A stretch of DNA of 32,839 nt from Polysphondylium violaceum (lineage: Eukaryota > Evosea > Eumycetozoa > Dictyosteliales > Dictyosteliaceae). Position numbers and translations under genes: made by a program. Below the pieces are notes generated by a model. The model made no database searches, was not told where the DNA came from, and saw only the letters and a program-made list of their open reading frames with translations. Where the stretch lies: the NCBI GenBank assembly GCA_000277445.1, contig AJWJ01000254.1:1-32839 (forward strand). The letters are read 5' to 3'. This document shows, piece by piece, positions 32,293 to 32,839 of this stretch. Within the stretch, counting starts at the first letter, position 1. Each line of letters starts with the position of its first letter.

Positions 32293-32839
32293 ATGGGTTT
32301 CCGTTTCTTAGATATCGTTAAACCATTTACCGCTTTCATTCCAGAAGTTGGTCAACCAGATAGAAAGGTAATTTAAATTAAATTAGTGGAATCATTGATT
32401 ATAAATAATAATAATAATTGAAAAAACAATTCAATCAATGTTCAACAACAAGAAATCAATTTATTTATAATCAATCAACACATGTGACCAAAACTAATTA
32501 TTATAAATAATAATAGATCCAATTCCGTGAAAAAGTTTTATGGACTGCCGTCTGTTTATTTATTTTCTTAGTTTGTAGTCAAATTCCACTCTATGGTATT
32601 AGATCAAATGATTCATCAGATCCATTCTATTGGATGAAAGTTATTATGGCTTCCAACAGAGGTACTTTAATGGAATTAGGTATTGGTCCCATTGTTACTT
32701 CTGGTATGGTTATGCAATTATTAGCTGGTGCTAAATTAATTGAAATTGATCAAAGTGTAAAATCAGATAGAGATCTTTTCTCTGCTGCTCAAAAATGTAT
32801 ATATTCTCTATCTACTTTTTCTTATTTTTTTTTTTTTTT
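32293..32839 (+). CDS. sec61a: Sec61 alpha, protein-conducting channel subunit (5' part)
   Basis: Exon 1 (32293-32367) codes [20 protein letters not shown] and five more residues; exon 2 runs 32517-32796; a GTATAT donor at 32797 then starts an intron that leaves the window, so the gene is cut only by the window edge. About 118 of ~475 residues are seen. The sequence has the Sec61 alpha N-terminal amphipathic helix, TM1 ([20 protein letters not shown]), the plug region ([21 protein letters not shown]) and the start of the following segment ([10 protein letters not shown]). It forms the ER membrane pore for co-translational import. Confidence 0.96.

Overview
The window is nuclear DNA of a social amoeba of the genus Dictyostelium, either D. 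discoideum or a near relative. The evidence is the extreme A+T content, short AT-rich introns with GTATGT or GTAAGT donors, compact genes, and long Asn, Gln, Asp/Ser and His runs inside otherwise ordinary eukaryotic proteins. No tRNA, rRNA, transposon, viral element or CRISPR array was found. Exon coordinates below were worked out by hand by joining reading frames at GT-AG sites.

Left part (1-10117), all on the plus strand: a 4-exon gene for a trypsin/HtrA-fold peptidase-like protein with a mitochondrial-type N-terminus and Cys in place of the catalytic Ser; a 3-exon GCN2-type eIF2-alpha kinase (RWD, kinase, HisRS-like); pdi1, an ER protein disulfide isomerase without KDEL; and a tail-anchored cytochrome b5. 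Middle (10118-16299): a 6.2 kb gene-free stretch, unusually long for this genome, full of CA/CACCC-rich tracts and microsatellites.

Centre-right (16300-24242): a secreted alpha/beta hydrolase (+); a convergent UbiA-type prenyltransferase-like gene (-) whose second exon lies beyond a 59-base intron; methionine aminopeptidase 1 (+, six exons); and, convergent with it, a five-exon gene (-) that joins a MERIT40/BABAM1-like domain to a BTB/POZ domain through a long low-complexity linker.

Right part (24243-32839): an NF-YB histone-fold transcription subunit (-); an AlkB dioxygenase closest to ALKBH2 (-); a PRA1-family membrane protein (+), divergent from AlkB; a previously hidden two-hairpin H/ACA snoRNA (-, about 31417-31560) with a DUSE-like and TATA promoter; and the start of sec61a (+), cut off by the window edge.

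The genes do not form a pathway. Three products act at the ER (PDI, Sec61 alpha, and a tail-anchored b5 that is probably there), and PRA1 acts on vesicle traffic, but this looks like chance. The best new observations are the H/ACA snoRNA, whose 3' pocket can base-pair on both sides of a UG dinucleotide in a conserved large-subunit rRNA segment, and the MERIT40-BTB fusion. The Cys-for-Ser peptidase and the long CACCC-rich gap come next.
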